64,000 nt of DNA from an uncultured Chryseobacterium sp. (GCA_913778275.1 CAJYWN010000008.1:27993-91992); one strand, 5' to 3'. Counted from the stretch's first letter, positions 43,403-52,369 are shown. Notes: generated by a model not told the origin, from the sequence alone. Numbers and translations: made by a program.

Positions 43403-45931
43403 ATGTTAATTAACAGACCGCGATATTATCTTTTTTTCATTTTTGTACTCCTTACCCATTTTGTATATGCTCAAAATGCAGCCAGCGGCAAAATCACAGA
43501 CGCCAAAACCAACAGGGAAATCAGCGGCGTAGACGTTTTTATTAACGAAAATAAAAACCCGGCAATTACGACGACTTCCGGTAATTTCATGGTTCAGTCG
43601 GACAGTATTATTTATAAGCTTAAATTTTTAAGAAAAAATTATTCTTTAGAAACTGTAGATATTACGCCGGAAAACGCTTCCAATATTTTTGTAAAACTTT
43701 CCCAGGAAAAAGAAAGCAATATACAGGAAGTTGTCATTCACAATGAAAAACCGAAGTATAAAAATAAAAAGGAGAATCCAGCTTATGCGATCATGCAGAA
43801 AGTATGGGCCAGAAAAAGAAATAACGGACTGGATAAATTTGACACCTATACCTATAAGGAGTATGAAAAAATTCAGTTTGATGCCAACAACCTGGACAGT
43901 GCCTTCATGAAGAAAAAAATCTTTAATAAACTTGAATTTATTTTCGACTATAAAGACTCCACCGCAAGCGGAAAAATAGGACTACCCGTATTTCTGAACG
44001 AAGCCGTGTACGAAAACTACGGAGAGAACAGACCTTCCAAAAGGACCAAAAGACTTTTAGTCGCACAAAAAACATCCGGATTTCAGGACAACCAGATTGT
44101 AACGCTTACCGCCAAGAACCTTTACCGGGATATTAATATTTACGACAATACATTAAATTATTTCGACATTGGATTTCCGAGCCCAGTGGGAGAAACGGGT
44201 TTCAGTACATACGATTATAATTTAGTGGATACGATTTCCATCCGTGGAGAAAATGCTTTCAAGATCAGGTATCTTCCGAAGAGAACGGAAGTTCTGGCCT
44301 TTCAGGGATATTTGTATATCGATACGGACAGCTATGCGGTGTTGGGCGCTACTTTAAAATCAACCCAGAAAATCAATGTAAATTTCATCAATGGGATTTC
44401 TACCGAACTGGAGTATGACAATCCTGACGAAAACACCTTTTTACCCAGAAAATTTGTTACCGAAATTGAAATGACGCCGTTTTCCAAGAAGAAGACTGCC
44501 AAAAGTATTGTTGCCAAACGGTCGGTAGATTATTCTGAATACGAATTTAATAAGCCTCTGGAAGATGAAGTTTTTAAACGAAAAGAAGAAGAATATGCAG
44601 ATGCTTTCACTGATAAGGATGATGCTTACTGGCTTAAAGCCAGACCCGATTCTTTATCCAAAACCGAACAGGGAATCTATGAAATGCTTGACAAGCTTCA
44701 GCAGACTCCAAAATTCAATAGAATTGTAAAGCTTTATGAAACGTTGGGTTCCGGCTATTATAATGTAAAAAAATTAGGCATTGATATCGGTCCGATTTTC
44801 TCTGTTTACGGTAAAAATGACGTGGAAGGAGACAGGATACGACTTGGCGCCAGAACGTATTTCACAAGAAATGATCCGTGGAGAGTACAGTTTTATACGG
44901 CTTATGGTTTTAAAGATCAGCAGGTAAAATACGGTGCTGAAGCAAGATTCATGTTCAACAGGGTTAACAGGTTTACCGTAGGAGCCGGAACAAGAAGGGA
45001 CATTCTACAGCTGGGAGTACAATTGACGAATGATGATGGAATCATGGCCAGAACGTTTGCTTCGTCAACCATTTTTGCAAGAGGAGAAAATGCCTCTTTA
45101 AGCTCAGTTAATCAAACAAATGTTTTCACTTCCATCGAACCCTGGAAGAACTTCCAGATCAGGCTTGACGGCACAATGCAAAGCATTAAATCTGCCAATC
45201 CGGACGGTTTCAGCCTGATGTATTACAAAGACGGTGCTTTAAGAAAAACAACAAACGATTCGCACTTTACACTAAGCCTGATCGCAAGACCGGGCGCTAA
45301 ATTCTCCCAAACAGGAATCGACCGTTATGAACATGGAACATTGGCTCCGACCATCGTGTTAAAATACACGAAAGGAATTGAAGGGTTATTCGGATCAGAC
45401 TTTAATTATAACAAACTGCAGTTCCTATTCTACAAGCCGTTCTTAGTCGGGAGCTGGGGAAAACTGCAGGTTAATTTCGAAGCCGGAAAGAACTTCGACA
45501 CCGTTCCTCTGGCATTGCAGAACATAATCCCCGGAAACCAGTCGTACAGTCTTGCACAGAATACATTTGCACAGCTGAATTATTACGAATTTGTAGCGGA
45601 TACGTATACAACCCTTCATTTGGAGCATCATTTTAACGGTAAAATTCTTTCTTTCATCCCATTAATTAAGAAACTAAAATTAAGGGAAATTGCTTTTATA
45701 AGAGGTGCTTACGGAACATTGAGCGATGCTTCGAAAGCGATCAACGTAGAAGGATTCAAATATTCTGCACCGAGCGATCATATTTACTATGAATACGGTT
45801 TTGGAATCGAAAATATTGGTTTTGGAAATCTGAGAATTTTCAGGGTAGATTTTAACTGGCGCGGAAATTACCTCGACCGTCCAGACATTTCTACTTTCGG
45901 TATAAAAGCCGGATTCCAGGTGAACTTCTAA
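43403..45931 (+). CDS. DUF5686-family outer-membrane protein with carboxypeptidase-like N-terminal domain
   Basis: This 842-residue protein has a signal peptide (cut near AQ at 23-24), then a CarboxypepD-regulatory-like beta-sandwich of about 80 residues (ASGKITDAKTNREISGVDVFI), a helical/linker part with KKENPAYAIMQKVWARK, and a long C-terminal beta-barrel region ending FGIKAGFQVNF with a terminal aromatic as in outer-membrane proteins. This matches DUF5686, a Bacteroidota family of unknown function that resembles TonB-dependent receptors without a plug domain. It follows the second tRNA-Asn. Confidence 0.88.
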   Translation: MLINRPRYYLFFIFVLLTHFVYAQNAASGKITDAKTNREISGVDVFINENKNPAITTTSGNFMVQSDSIIYKLKFLRKNYSLETVDITPENASNIFVKLSQEKESNIQEVVIHNEKPKYKNKKENPAYAIMQKVWARKRNNGLDKFDTYTYKEYEKIQFDANNLDSAFMKKKIFNKLEFIFDYKDSTASGKIGLPVFLNEAVYENYGENRPSKRTKRLLVAQKTSGFQDNQIVTLTAKNLYRDINIYDNTLNYFDIGFPSPVGETGFSTYDYNLVDTISIRGENAFKIRYLPKRTEVLAFQGYLYIDTDSYAVLGATLKSTQKINVNFINGISTELEYDNPDENTFLPRKFVTEIEMTPFSKKKTAKSIVAKRSVDYSEYEFNKPLEDEVFKRKEEEYADAFTDKDDAYWLKARPDSLSKTEQGIYEMLDKLQQTPKFNRIVKLYETLGSGYYNVKKLGIDIGPIFSVYGKNDVEGDRIRLGARTYFTRNDPWRVQFYTAYGFKDQQVKYGAEARFMFNRVNRFTVGAGTRRDILQLGVQLTNDDGIMARTFASSTIFARGENASLSSVNQTNVFTSIEPWKNFQIRLDGTMQSIKSANPDGFSLMYYKDGALRKTTNDSHFTLSLIARPGAKFSQTGIDRYEHGTLAPTIVLKYTKGIEGLFGSDFNYNKLQFLFYKPFLVGSWGKLQVNFEAGKNFDTVPLALQNIIPGNQSYSLAQNTFAQLNYYEFVADTYTTLHLEHHFNGKILSFIPLIKKLKLREIAFIRGAYGTLSDASKAINVEGFKYSAPSDHIYYEYGFGIENIGFGNLRIFRVDFNWRGNYLDRPDISTFGIKAGFQVNF

Positions 45932-45935
45932 AAAT

Positions 45936-45966
45936 AAAATCTCCTTTATGAAAAGGAGATTTTTTG
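45936..45966. terminator. Bidirectional terminator between convergent genes
   Basis: A 12-base-pair stem (AAAATCTCCTTT / AAAGGAGATTTT) with a four-base loop and T run lies between the DUF5686 gene and the convergent small peptide gene. Confidence 0.8.
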
Positions 45967-45970
45967 TTGA

Positions 45971-46156
45971 TTAAGACTCTGCAGGATAATCTTTACAGCC
46001 GTTACAATGTGCCACAATATACACAATGTTGCATGGCGGCCTCTCTCCCTCAGGGATACTGCAATAAATATTGCATGGCAAACATTCTTTTACAGGAGCG
46101 ACACCTCCTGTTACTTCTTTAAGATCCTGTCTTGTGATTTTCTTTAGATTTTTCAT
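45971..46156 (-). CDS. Bacteriocin-like Cys-rich peptide with GG-type leader
   Basis: This 61-residue peptide starts MKNLKKITRQDLKEVTGG, a double-glycine-type leader (Gly17-Gly18), followed by a Cys-rich core with seven cysteines (VKECLPCNIYC..., then PPCN, HCNGC). This leader form marks the 'bacteriocin-like' peptides that are numerous in Chryseobacterium. No C39-peptidase exporter, lanthipeptide synthetase or immunity gene is nearby. A related leader occurs at 63.6 kb. Whether it is an antimicrobial, a signal or something else is unknown. Confidence 0.75.
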   Translation of the reverse strand: MKNLKKITRQDLKEVTGGVAPVKECLPCNIYCSIPEGERPPCNIVYIVAHCNGCKDYPAES

Positions 46157-46234
46157 ATCAGTTAATTTTGTTTGATTTGGATGTTAAATATAAGAATTAT
46201 ATTCATTGCTTATTATGATTTAATAAAATAAAAA

Positions 46235-46258
46235 AACCTCAGCAATACTGCTGAGGTT
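46235..46258 (-). terminator. Terminator after rplU-rpmA
   Basis: A ten-base-pair perfect stem (AACCTCAGCA / TGCTGAGGTT) with a four-base loop is followed on the minus strand by a run of T residues, just past the rpmA stop. Confidence 0.85.
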
Positions 46259-46280
46259 GATTTTTATAGAAACGCTAAAA

Positions 46281-46538
46281 TTATGCGTTTGCTTCTACAG
46301 ATACGAAAGATCTGTTATTTGCTTTCTTAGTGAAAACTACTTTACCGTCTACTAAAGCGAACAAAGTGTGATCTTTACCGATTCCCACGTTTGCACCTGG
46401 GTGGTGTTGCGTACCTCTCTGTCTAACAATAATATTCCCGGCAATAGCATCCTGACCTCCGAAAATCTTTACCCCTAATCTTTTAGAGTGAGATTCTCTA
46501 CCGTTTTTGGAACTACCAACTCCTTTCTTATGTGCCAT
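46281..46538 (-). CDS. rpmA: Ribosomal protein bL27
   Basis: This 85-residue protein begins [20 protein letters not shown], the mobile N-terminal tail that reaches the peptidyl-transferase centre, and contains [22 protein letters not shown]. No N-terminal cleavable extension of the Firmicutes type is present. It lies 28 bases after rplU and ends at a strong terminator. Confidence 0.98.
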   Translation of the reverse strand: MAHKKGVGSSKNGRESHSKRLGVKIFGGQDAIAGNIIVRQRGTQHHPGANVGIGKDHTLFALVDGKVVFTKKANNRSFVSVEANA

Positions 46539-46566
46539 TTTATTTTAAGGTTTTTTGGTTTAACAA

Positions 46567-46956
46567 TTATTCTGCACTTTCAGCAGCTTCAGCATCTGCT
46601 TTTTTGGTTGTTTTCTTAGCAGGTTTCTCTGCTTTTTTAGCTCCTTCAAATCCTGTAATACCAGTAATCTGAATTTGAGTTAATGATTGTCTGTGACCGT
46701 TTTTTACTTTGTAACCTTTCCTTCTTTTCTTTTTGAAAACGATTACTTTATCAGCTTTTACGTGGTCCAGGATCTCTGCCTCTACAGTGATTCCGCTTAC
46801 AGCTGGGGCGCCTACAGTGATTGCTCCGTTTACAGTAAGAAGTACTTTATCGAAAGATACTTTACCTCCTTTATCTCCTGCTAAACGGTTTACAAACAAC
46901 TTCTGGTCTTGCTCAACTTTGTATTGAAGCCCTGCTATTTCTACAATTGCAAACAT
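46567..46956 (-). CDS. rplU: Ribosomal protein bL21
   Basis: The first 103 residues match bL21 (FAIVEIAGLQYKVEQDQKLFVNRL; VIVFKKKRRKGYKVKNGHRQ), a 23S-binding protein of the large subunit. After about residue 103 there is a Lys/Ala/Glu-rich extension (KKAEKPAKKTTKKADAEAAE) not found in the E. coli protein. It is first in the rplU-rpmA operon, with a consensus promoter upstream. Confidence 0.98.
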   Translation of the reverse strand: MFAIVEIAGLQYKVEQDQKLFVNRLAGDKGGKVSFDKVLLTVNGAITVGAPAVSGITVEAEILDHVKADKVIVFKKKRRKGYKVKNGHRQSLTQIQITGITGFEGAKKAEKPAKKTTKKADAEAAESAE

Positions 46957-46987
46957 TGTTTATAAAATTTTTAGTTATTTCGAGGTG

Positions 46988-47020
46988 CAAATATAAGAAT
47001 AATTTTCTAATCTCCTCAAA
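46988..47020 (-). promoter_or_regulatory. Promoter of rplU-rpmA
   Basis: On the minus strand TTTG (47017-47020), a 21-base spacer and TATATTTG (46988-46995) form a consensus promoter about 31 bases before the rplU ATG. Confidence 0.7.
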
Positions 47021-47134
47021 TTCAACCCAATCTTTTTTAATTAAAATTTTAACTATGTTTTGAATAATTTATCACAATAAAGTGATATTATTTTCCGTTT
47101 AATAGTATAACTTAGCCAAACCAAAATATTTTAT

Positions 47135-48022
47135 ATGAAAAGAAACTTTAATTTCCGTATCCTTGCGGGAGCAATTGCTGCACTCTCCTTATCAGCATGT
47201 AACGACGAATCACTGGAAACTCCTGTACAGCCTGAACAACAAACAGAAAGCCAAAAAATCGAACAGCCTGATGCGCTTGAAAAAGTGTGCTACTATGTAG
47301 ACCAAAACTGGAGCTCTTCTGCTGTTTTACTTACGAATCTACAAAATTCCACGGACACGAATTTTATGAATTCGCAAATGACAAAAATTGCCAGCCTTTG
47401 GGGAAGGAGCAATCCTACGCTTCGTTTTGTAAACGATCCTTCCAACTATAACTCTACGTACAACGCAATCTCCTACTCTTCCGGAAAAATTTATTACGGC
47501 TACGCGATTTACTATGATGCCAAATCAAAAGGCGGAAACATTGTTAATGCCATGATCTTAGCCCACGAATATGGCCACCAATTGCAATACATCTTCGGAC
47601 TTCCTTCTGTTTACGAATCTACGGCAAGACCCAACGAACTGGAAGCAGACGGATTTGCCGGATATTATTTAAGGAGACCGAACGGTTACAACCAGACTAG
47701 TTTTACACAAATCGCAGCGGCGTATGAGTTTGCACAAAGCATTGGAGATTATCAGACCACCAGTCCGGGCCATCACGGAACTCCTCCGCAGAGAAGATCA
47801 GCCGTACGTTTAGGATTCCTTTTAGGACAGTACGATCTCTCAGCTGCTGATTTTGATTACAATTTCTTTTATTATTATCAGGGAGTTTTGAACGGAACAT
47901 ACAAAACCGCCAAAAACTCCCGTTTTCCGGAGCTCGACGCGTTTATGAGCCAGTATCTTGATGAATTAAAGAAAATTCAGACGGGAGAAATCTCTGCTGA
48001 AGAATTCAAAAGGTTAAAATAA
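47135..48022 (+). CDS. Zinc metallopeptidase lipoprotein (YpfJ-like)
   Basis: This 295-residue protein has a lipoprotein signal with SLSACND (Cys22). Its HEXXH motif is AHEYGHQLQ (His144, Glu145, His148), followed 20 residues on by NELEADGFAGYYLRR, which supplies the third ligand Glu. This pattern fits the neutral zinc metallopeptidase family PF04228. The following HHGTPPQRRSAVRLGFLLGQYD segment is also family-like. It should act in the periplasm or at the outer membrane. Substrates are unknown. Confidence 0.85.
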   Translation: MKRNFNFRILAGAIAALSLSACNDESLETPVQPEQQTESQKIEQPDALEKVCYYVDQNWSSSAVLLTNLQNSTDTNFMNSQMTKIASLWGRSNPTLRFVNDPSNYNSTYNAISYSSGKIYYGYAIYYDAKSKGGNIVNAMILAHEYGHQLQYIFGLPSVYESTARPNELEADGFAGYYLRRPNGYNQTSFTQIAAAYEFAQSIGDYQTTSPGHHGTPPQRRSAVRLGFLLGQYDLSAADFDYNFFYYYQGVLNGTYKTAKNSRFPELDAFMSQYLDELKKIQTGEISAEEFKRLK

Positions 48023-48048
48023 CATTCATTTTCGATATAACTATCTTA

Positions 48049-48072
48049 GAGGCGGGCCAATATTCCTGCCTC
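48049..48072 (+). terminator. Terminator after metallopeptidase gene
   Basis: An eight-base-pair stem with one mismatch (GAGGCGGG / CCTGCCTC) is followed by a T-rich tract. Confidence 0.65.
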
Positions 48073-48130
48073 TTTTCTTTTTGAAAATATTCATAAAGTT
48101 TATTTACTTTTGATGCATCATATATAAATA

Positions 48131-49222
48131 ATGAAAAGAGATCTCTACATTGATTTTGCAAAAGGACTGGCAACATTATCCATTATTTTTATCCACACGG
48201 CTTTCTGGTCCGGACAATTTTATATTCCGGCCGAAGTAAGGGTATTTTCTCTGGTATTCGATGTCGCCCTGTTTTATGCCTTAAGCGGAATCACTTCGGG
48301 CTCAAATATTGAAAAAACACTGTACCGGCTGCTGAAACTGCAGATCACCTACATGGTTTTTGTAACCTTTCTTTTCTTTCTGGATTATTTCTTTAAAGTT
48401 TTCGGACTGAATTTTTTTTCATTGGAATGGCTCCAGCGTTTTTACTCCACGTTCGGATCAAAATATACGATTACCAATATTTCTACCCTCCCGCAATGGC
48501 AAAATCTGGGCAACTGGTATCTGCACCAGTATACCAATGCAGATACTTTTCCGGTAGTCATGGGAAGCTTCTGGTATCTGAAAGTTTATTTTATTCTTAC
48601 GGTTTTCGGAGTGTTGATTCTGCGGTTTTTTCCCAAACATATCCCTTGGTTTATCGCACTATGTATTGGACTGACATTATTATTTAATATTTTCCCGCAG
48701 ATCTATCCTGACGGACAGGTGGGCTATGTCGCTTTTTACCTGGCTGTATTCCTGATTGGCAACAGAATGAAAGGAAGAAAAATATCTGGTAAAATGATTC
48801 CTGTTCTTTATGCTTTGGTTGCTACAGCTTTAATATGGATGTTCTGGTATTATGGAAATGAAATTTTTTATAAGATCAACAGGAATAAATTCCCGCCAAA
48901 AATGCCATATATTATCTGGGCAATGTTTTCTCTGGTAACGTTGTTTGTGTTTTATAACCGATTGAAAATTTCAACAGAAAGTTTTGTAACATATATTGGT
49001 AAAAATGCCATCTTTTTTTACTTTGCCCAGGGAATAAGCTCTTCTCTTGTGTATTTTTTAGTTGTTCCTCTAAAAGAAAAAATATCCTGGTGGATTTTGA
49101 TGATTCTTATTTACATCATCAACGTAATCCTGGCATTCGGAATTTCTGCTGTATTAAAGAAAGTAGACACCTTCGGATGGAATATCCTTGAAATAGCAAG
49201 AAAAAAAACTGCTATTAAATAG
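48131..49222 (+). CDS. Acyltransferase-3-family membrane protein
   Basis: This 363-residue protein has about ten membrane segments. The N-terminal RDLYIDFAKGLATLSIIFIHTAFW carries the family's catalytic-type histidine in IHT near residue 22. Members transfer acyl groups to sugars of LPS, exopolysaccharide or peptidoglycan. The acceptor cannot be told from sequence and there are no sugar-biosynthesis genes nearby. It stands alone, and its stop codon lies inside its terminator hairpin. Confidence 0.87.
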   Translation: MKRDLYIDFAKGLATLSIIFIHTAFWSGQFYIPAEVRVFSLVFDVALFYALSGITSGSNIEKTLYRLLKLQITYMVFVTFLFFLDYFFKVFGLNFFSLEWLQRFYSTFGSKYTITNISTLPQWQNLGNWYLHQYTNADTFPVVMGSFWYLKVYFILTVFGVLILRFFPKHIPWFIALCIGLTLLFNIFPQIYPDGQVGYVAFYLAVFLIGNRMKGRKISGKMIPVLYALVATALIWMFWYYGNEIFYKINRNKFPPKMPYIIWAMFSLVTLFVFYNRLKISTESFVTYIGKNAIFFYFAQGISSSLVYFLVVPLKEKISWWILMILIYIINVILAFGISAVLKKVDTFGWNILEIARKKTAIK

Positions 49223-49229
49223 CAGTTTT
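49205..49229. terminator. Terminator overlapping the acyltransferase stop
   Basis: A ten-base-pair stem (AAAACTGCTA / TAGCAGTTTT) encloses a five-base loop that contains the TAA stop of the acyltransferase. T-rich sequence follows, and it can also serve the convergent small gene. Confidence 0.75.
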
Positions 49230-49238
49230 ATTGTTTTA

Positions 49239-49472
49239 TTAGTCTCTTCTTCCACTTCTCGCAACTAATGCTATAATGATGATGAGAAGAATAGCCCCGC
49301 CGATAATGTACACCGGATTTGCGTACCATTCTGTAGTAGTGGTGGTGTTATTTTCCGTAGTCACTACCCCTCCGGCAGTATCTTGTGCAAAGGAATAAAA
49401 AGACACGAATACCGAAAATGTAAATGCAAGTAAAGCACTCATCTTACTTTTAATAGCTGTGATTGTTTCCAT
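49239..49472 (-). CDS. Small membrane protein with signal peptide
   Basis: With ATG 49472 this 77-residue protein has an N-terminal signal or anchor (MSALLAFTFSVFVSFYSFAQ), a Thr/Asn-rich extracytoplasmic stretch (ENNTTTTTEW) and a C-terminal membrane helix (YIIGGAILLIIIIALVA) ending in basic SGRRD. Longer upstream starts give an unnatural extension. The Thr-rich linker plus C-terminal anchor pattern is common in small envelope proteins of this genus. Function is unknown. Confidence 0.7.
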   Translation of the reverse strand: METITAIKSKMSALLAFTFSVFVSFYSFAQDTAGGVVTTENNTTTTTEWYANPVYIIGGAILLIIIIALVARSGRRD

Positions 49473-49629
49473 AATGTTTATATTTTTAATTGGTTTTAAA
49501 ACAATAACAAAAAAAGTACCATCAAGTTTAGACATTTTATAAAAAAGATGAAATTCAATGAAAATCTTCAACAAAAATAACTTCTGTCGTATCATAAAAA
49601 TATTTTAATTTTACACAAAATTTTAAACT

Positions 49630-50211
49630 ATGTTTAAGTTGAAACTTCCTACCGATCCAAGGTGGGCAAATATAGCGGAGGGAAACATTGAAGAAATTTT
49701 AACGGATCATGCCTGGTGCGAGCAAAAGGCAGCAACCAATGCAATCGGGCTGATTACAATGCTTCCCGAATACCCGGAAATCGTTACCGAGCTTCTTGCT
49801 ATTGCACAGGAAGAGCTGGAGCATTTTAACCAGGTTCATGAAATTATTAAAAAAAGAGGCTACACTTTCGGGCGTACCAGAAAAGACGATTATGTAAACG
49901 AACTGGTGCAATTCATCCAGAAAGGAGGCAACAGGGATGACCTCATTGTTGACAAAATGCTTTTTGCGGCCATGATAGAAGCCAGAAGCTGCGAACGCTT
50001 CAAAGTGCTTACCGAAAACATAAAAGATGAAGAGCTTAAAGTTTTTTACCGCGAACTGATGGTATCGGAAGCCAATCATTATACAACCTTTATAGGATTT
50101 GCAAGACAGCTTGGAGATCCGGAAAAAGTAAATCAGCGCTGGGAAGAATGGCTGGAGTATGAAGCCAAAATTATCCAGTCGTATGGAAAAGGAGAAACCA
50201 TCCACGGATAA
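49630..50211 (+). CDS. miaE: MiaE-like tRNA-(ms2io6A)-hydroxylase
   Basis: This 193-residue diiron protein hydroxylates ms2i6A37 in tRNA. Ferritin-like metal ligands are visible as Glu/His pairs in AIAQEELEHFNQVHEII (near 57-73) and MIEARSCERF plus VSEANHYTTFIGFA (near 115-160). The starting substrate is made by MiaB, whose gene is at 25.5 kb. It is followed nine bases later by a DUF502 gene on the same strand. The length is typical of the family's Bacteroidota members. Confidence 0.9.
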   Translation: MFKLKLPTDPRWANIAEGNIEEILTDHAWCEQKAATNAIGLITMLPEYPEIVTELLAIAQEELEHFNQVHEIIKKRGYTFGRTRKDDYVNELVQFIQKGGNRDDLIVDKMLFAAMIEARSCERFKVLTENIKDEELKVFYRELMVSEANHYTTFIGFARQLGDPEKVNQRWEEWLEYEAKIIQSYGKGETIHG

Positions 50212-50220
50212 TATATTGAA

Positions 50221-50838
50221 GTGAAAAAGCTGACGTTTGAAAATATTGCCAATTCGTTCCTGAAAAATTTCTTTCAGGGATTAGTAATTATCGGCCCTAT
50301 CGGACTGACCATATTTGTCATATGGTACGTGGTTACTTCTATCGACAATATCATACCGTCAGTTGCCAAGGAAATCCCGGGACTTGTTTTTATTTCAACC
50401 ATTTTCTTTACCGCACTGTTAGGATATCTGGGCAATAAATTTGTGGTCGGAAGATTCTTTTTCGATGCGATGGATCGGCTGCTTGAAAAAACACCGGGCG
50501 TAAAGCATATTTATACCCCGACAAAAGACGTTATGTCTTCCTTTGTCGGAGATAAGAAAAAGTTTAATGATCCTGTCTGGGTAAAAACCAACGAAAATCC
50601 AGAGATCTGGAGAATCGGTTTTCTCACGCAGAAAGAAATGGCAGACGTTGAAAAACACAATTACGTTGCGGTATACCTGCCGCACTCTTACGCTATTTCA
50701 GGATGGGTAATTGTTACGGAAGAAAAAAACATCAAACCAGTGGTGGGCATGACGGCGGCTTCTGCAATGAAATTTGCGGTAAGCGGCGGCGTAGCAGGCT
50801 TCCACTCGGATGATAATATCTTTAAAGCTCCTGAATAG
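50221..50838 (+). CDS. DUF502-family membrane protein
   Basis: This 205-residue protein starts at GTG 50221, nine bases after miaE; there is no upstream ATG in frame. Two membrane segments lie at about 17-40 and 56-75 (FLKNFFQGLVIIGPIGLTIF is the family opening). The C-terminal domain contains GVKHIYTPTKDVMSSF and YLPHSYAISGWVIVT, as in DUF502. Homologues are widespread and of unknown function. Co-transcription with miaE is likely. Confidence 0.87.
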   Translation: MKKLTFENIANSFLKNFFQGLVIIGPIGLTIFVIWYVVTSIDNIIPSVAKEIPGLVFISTIFFTALLGYLGNKFVVGRFFFDAMDRLLEKTPGVKHIYTPTKDVMSSFVGDKKKFNDPVWVKTNENPEIWRIGFLTQKEMADVEKHNYVAVYLPHSYAISGWVIVTEEKNIKPVVGMTAASAMKFAVSGGVAGFHSDDNIFKAPE

Positions 50839-50926
50839 CGAAGCTTTAAAACACATTATCCTTTGATGAATTTGAAATTTATTTCAAATAAAAAATTCTT
50901 ACAAAACAATCTAATAAAATACTATC

Positions 50927-52303
50927 GTGAACTTACCGTACGCGGAGCCTTTCCGCATCAAAATGATTGAGGAAATCCGTCAGTCAACAAGAGAAGAAAG
51001 AGAACAATGGCTTAAAGAAGCAAACTATAACTTATTCAATCTAAAATCTTCACAGGTCTTCATCGACCTTCTTACCGACTCCGGAACCGGAGCAATGTCC
51101 GACAGACAATGGGGCGCTTTAATGATGGGGGATGAAAGCTATGCCGGCTCGCGTTCTTTTGAGCAGCTTCATCAGACCGTTCAGAATATTACCGGTTTTA
51201 AATATCTTTTACCAACCCATCAGGGAAGAGCTGCAGAGAATGTATTGTTTTCAGTTCTCGTAAAAGAAGGAGACGTAGTACCGGGAAACTCCCACTTCGA
51301 TACGACAAAAGGACACATCGAATTCAGAAGAGCCCATGCTATAGACTGTACCATCGATGAAGCTTTTGACATCAATGATCTTCATCCTTTTAAAGGAAAC
51401 ATCAATATCGAAAAACTTGAAGAAGTTTATAAAAAGTATCCGAAGGAAAATATCCCTTTCTGCCTGATCACCATTACCTGCAATTCTTCCGGAGGGCAGC
51501 CCGTTTCTCTGGAAAATATGAAAGCGGTAAAAGAACTTTCTGACCGATATGGCATTCCTGTATTTTTTGATTCTGCGAGATTTGCGGAAAATGCTTATTT
51601 CATCAAGAAAAGAGAAGCCGGACAGGAAAACAGAAGCATCAAGGAAATCTGCAAGGAAATTTTCTCTTACGGTGACGGGATGACCATGAGTTCTAAAAAG
51701 GACGGGCTGGTAAACATCGGAGGTTTTATCGCTTTAAATAATGAGGAGGTTTTCAGAAAAGCTTCTAATTTTACCATTATCTATGAAGGTTTTATTACCT
51801 ACGGAGGAATGGCCGGAAGAGACATGGCTGCTTTGGCAGTTGGTCTTGATGAAGCGACCGAGTTTGCTTATCTGGAGAGCAGGATTTCTCAGGTTGAATA
51901 TCTTGGGAATAAATTAATCGAATATGGAATTCCGGTTCAGAAACCTATCGGAGGGCATGCGGTTTTTATTGATTCCCTTAATTTCCTTCCAAAAGTTGAC
52001 CGCTCGGAATACCCTGCTCAAACTTTAGGGCTTGAAATCTACAAAGAGGCTGGTATCAGAACCGTAGAAATCGGAACTTTATTGGCTGACAGAGATCCTG
52101 AAACAAGAGAAAACCGCTATCCAAAGCTGGAATTGGTGCGTTTGGCCATCCCAAGAAGGACATATACTAATAATCACATGGATTATATTGCTGCCGCTAT
52201 CAGAAACGTTTATGAAAGACGTGATGAAATTGCAAAAGGCTATAAAATAACCTGGGAACCGGATCTGTTGAGACATTTCACGGTTCAGCTTGAAGAAGCT
52301 TAA
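50927..52303 (+). CDS. tnaA: TnaA, tryptophanase
   Basis: This 458-residue PLP enzyme of the tryptophanase/tyrosine phenol-lyase family has its PLP lysine in TMSSKKDGLVNIGG (Lys258) and begins with NLPYAEPFRIKMIE. Two substrate-determining positions favour tryptophanase: VEIG (Ile382) where tyrosine phenol-lyase has an arginine (MERG), and LRHFT (His450) where the lyase has LRFFT. It would split tryptophan to indole, pyruvate and ammonia. The start is GTG at 50927. No tnaC-like leader peptide or tryptophan permease is next to it. Confidence 0.92.
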   Translation: MNLPYAEPFRIKMIEEIRQSTREEREQWLKEANYNLFNLKSSQVFIDLLTDSGTGAMSDRQWGALMMGDESYAGSRSFEQLHQTVQNITGFKYLLPTHQGRAAENVLFSVLVKEGDVVPGNSHFDTTKGHIEFRRAHAIDCTIDEAFDINDLHPFKGNINIEKLEEVYKKYPKENIPFCLITITCNSSGGQPVSLENMKAVKELSDRYGIPVFFDSARFAENAYFIKKREAGQENRSIKEICKEIFSYGDGMTMSSKKDGLVNIGGFIALNNEEVFRKASNFTIIYEGFITYGGMAGRDMAALAVGLDEATEFAYLESRISQVEYLGNKLIEYGIPVQKPIGGHAVFIDSLNFLPKVDRSEYPAQTLGLEIYKEAGIRTVEIGTLLADRDPETRENRYPKLELVRLAIPRRTYTNNHMDYIAAAIRNVYERRDEIAKGYKITWEPDLLRHFTVQLEEA

Positions 52304-52311
52304 AAAAAAGC

Positions 52312-52346
52312 GGTTCGGGCTCAAAACTTCGTTTTGAGCCCGAACC
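52312..52346 (+). terminator. Strong terminator after tnaA
   Basis: A perfect 16-base-pair stem (GGTTCGGGCTCAAAAC and its complement) with a TTC loop follows the tnaA stop by eight bases. A short A run precedes and T-rich sequence follows, so it may also serve the convergent dehydrogenase gene. Confidence 0.85.
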
Positions 52347-52369
52347 TTTATATAAAAGACTACGTAAGA

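Noticed and set aside
50927..52303. Tyrosine phenol-lyase for the gene at 50.9 kb
   Set aside because: VEIG and LRHFT replace the arginine and second phenylalanine that specify tyrosine phenol-lyase.
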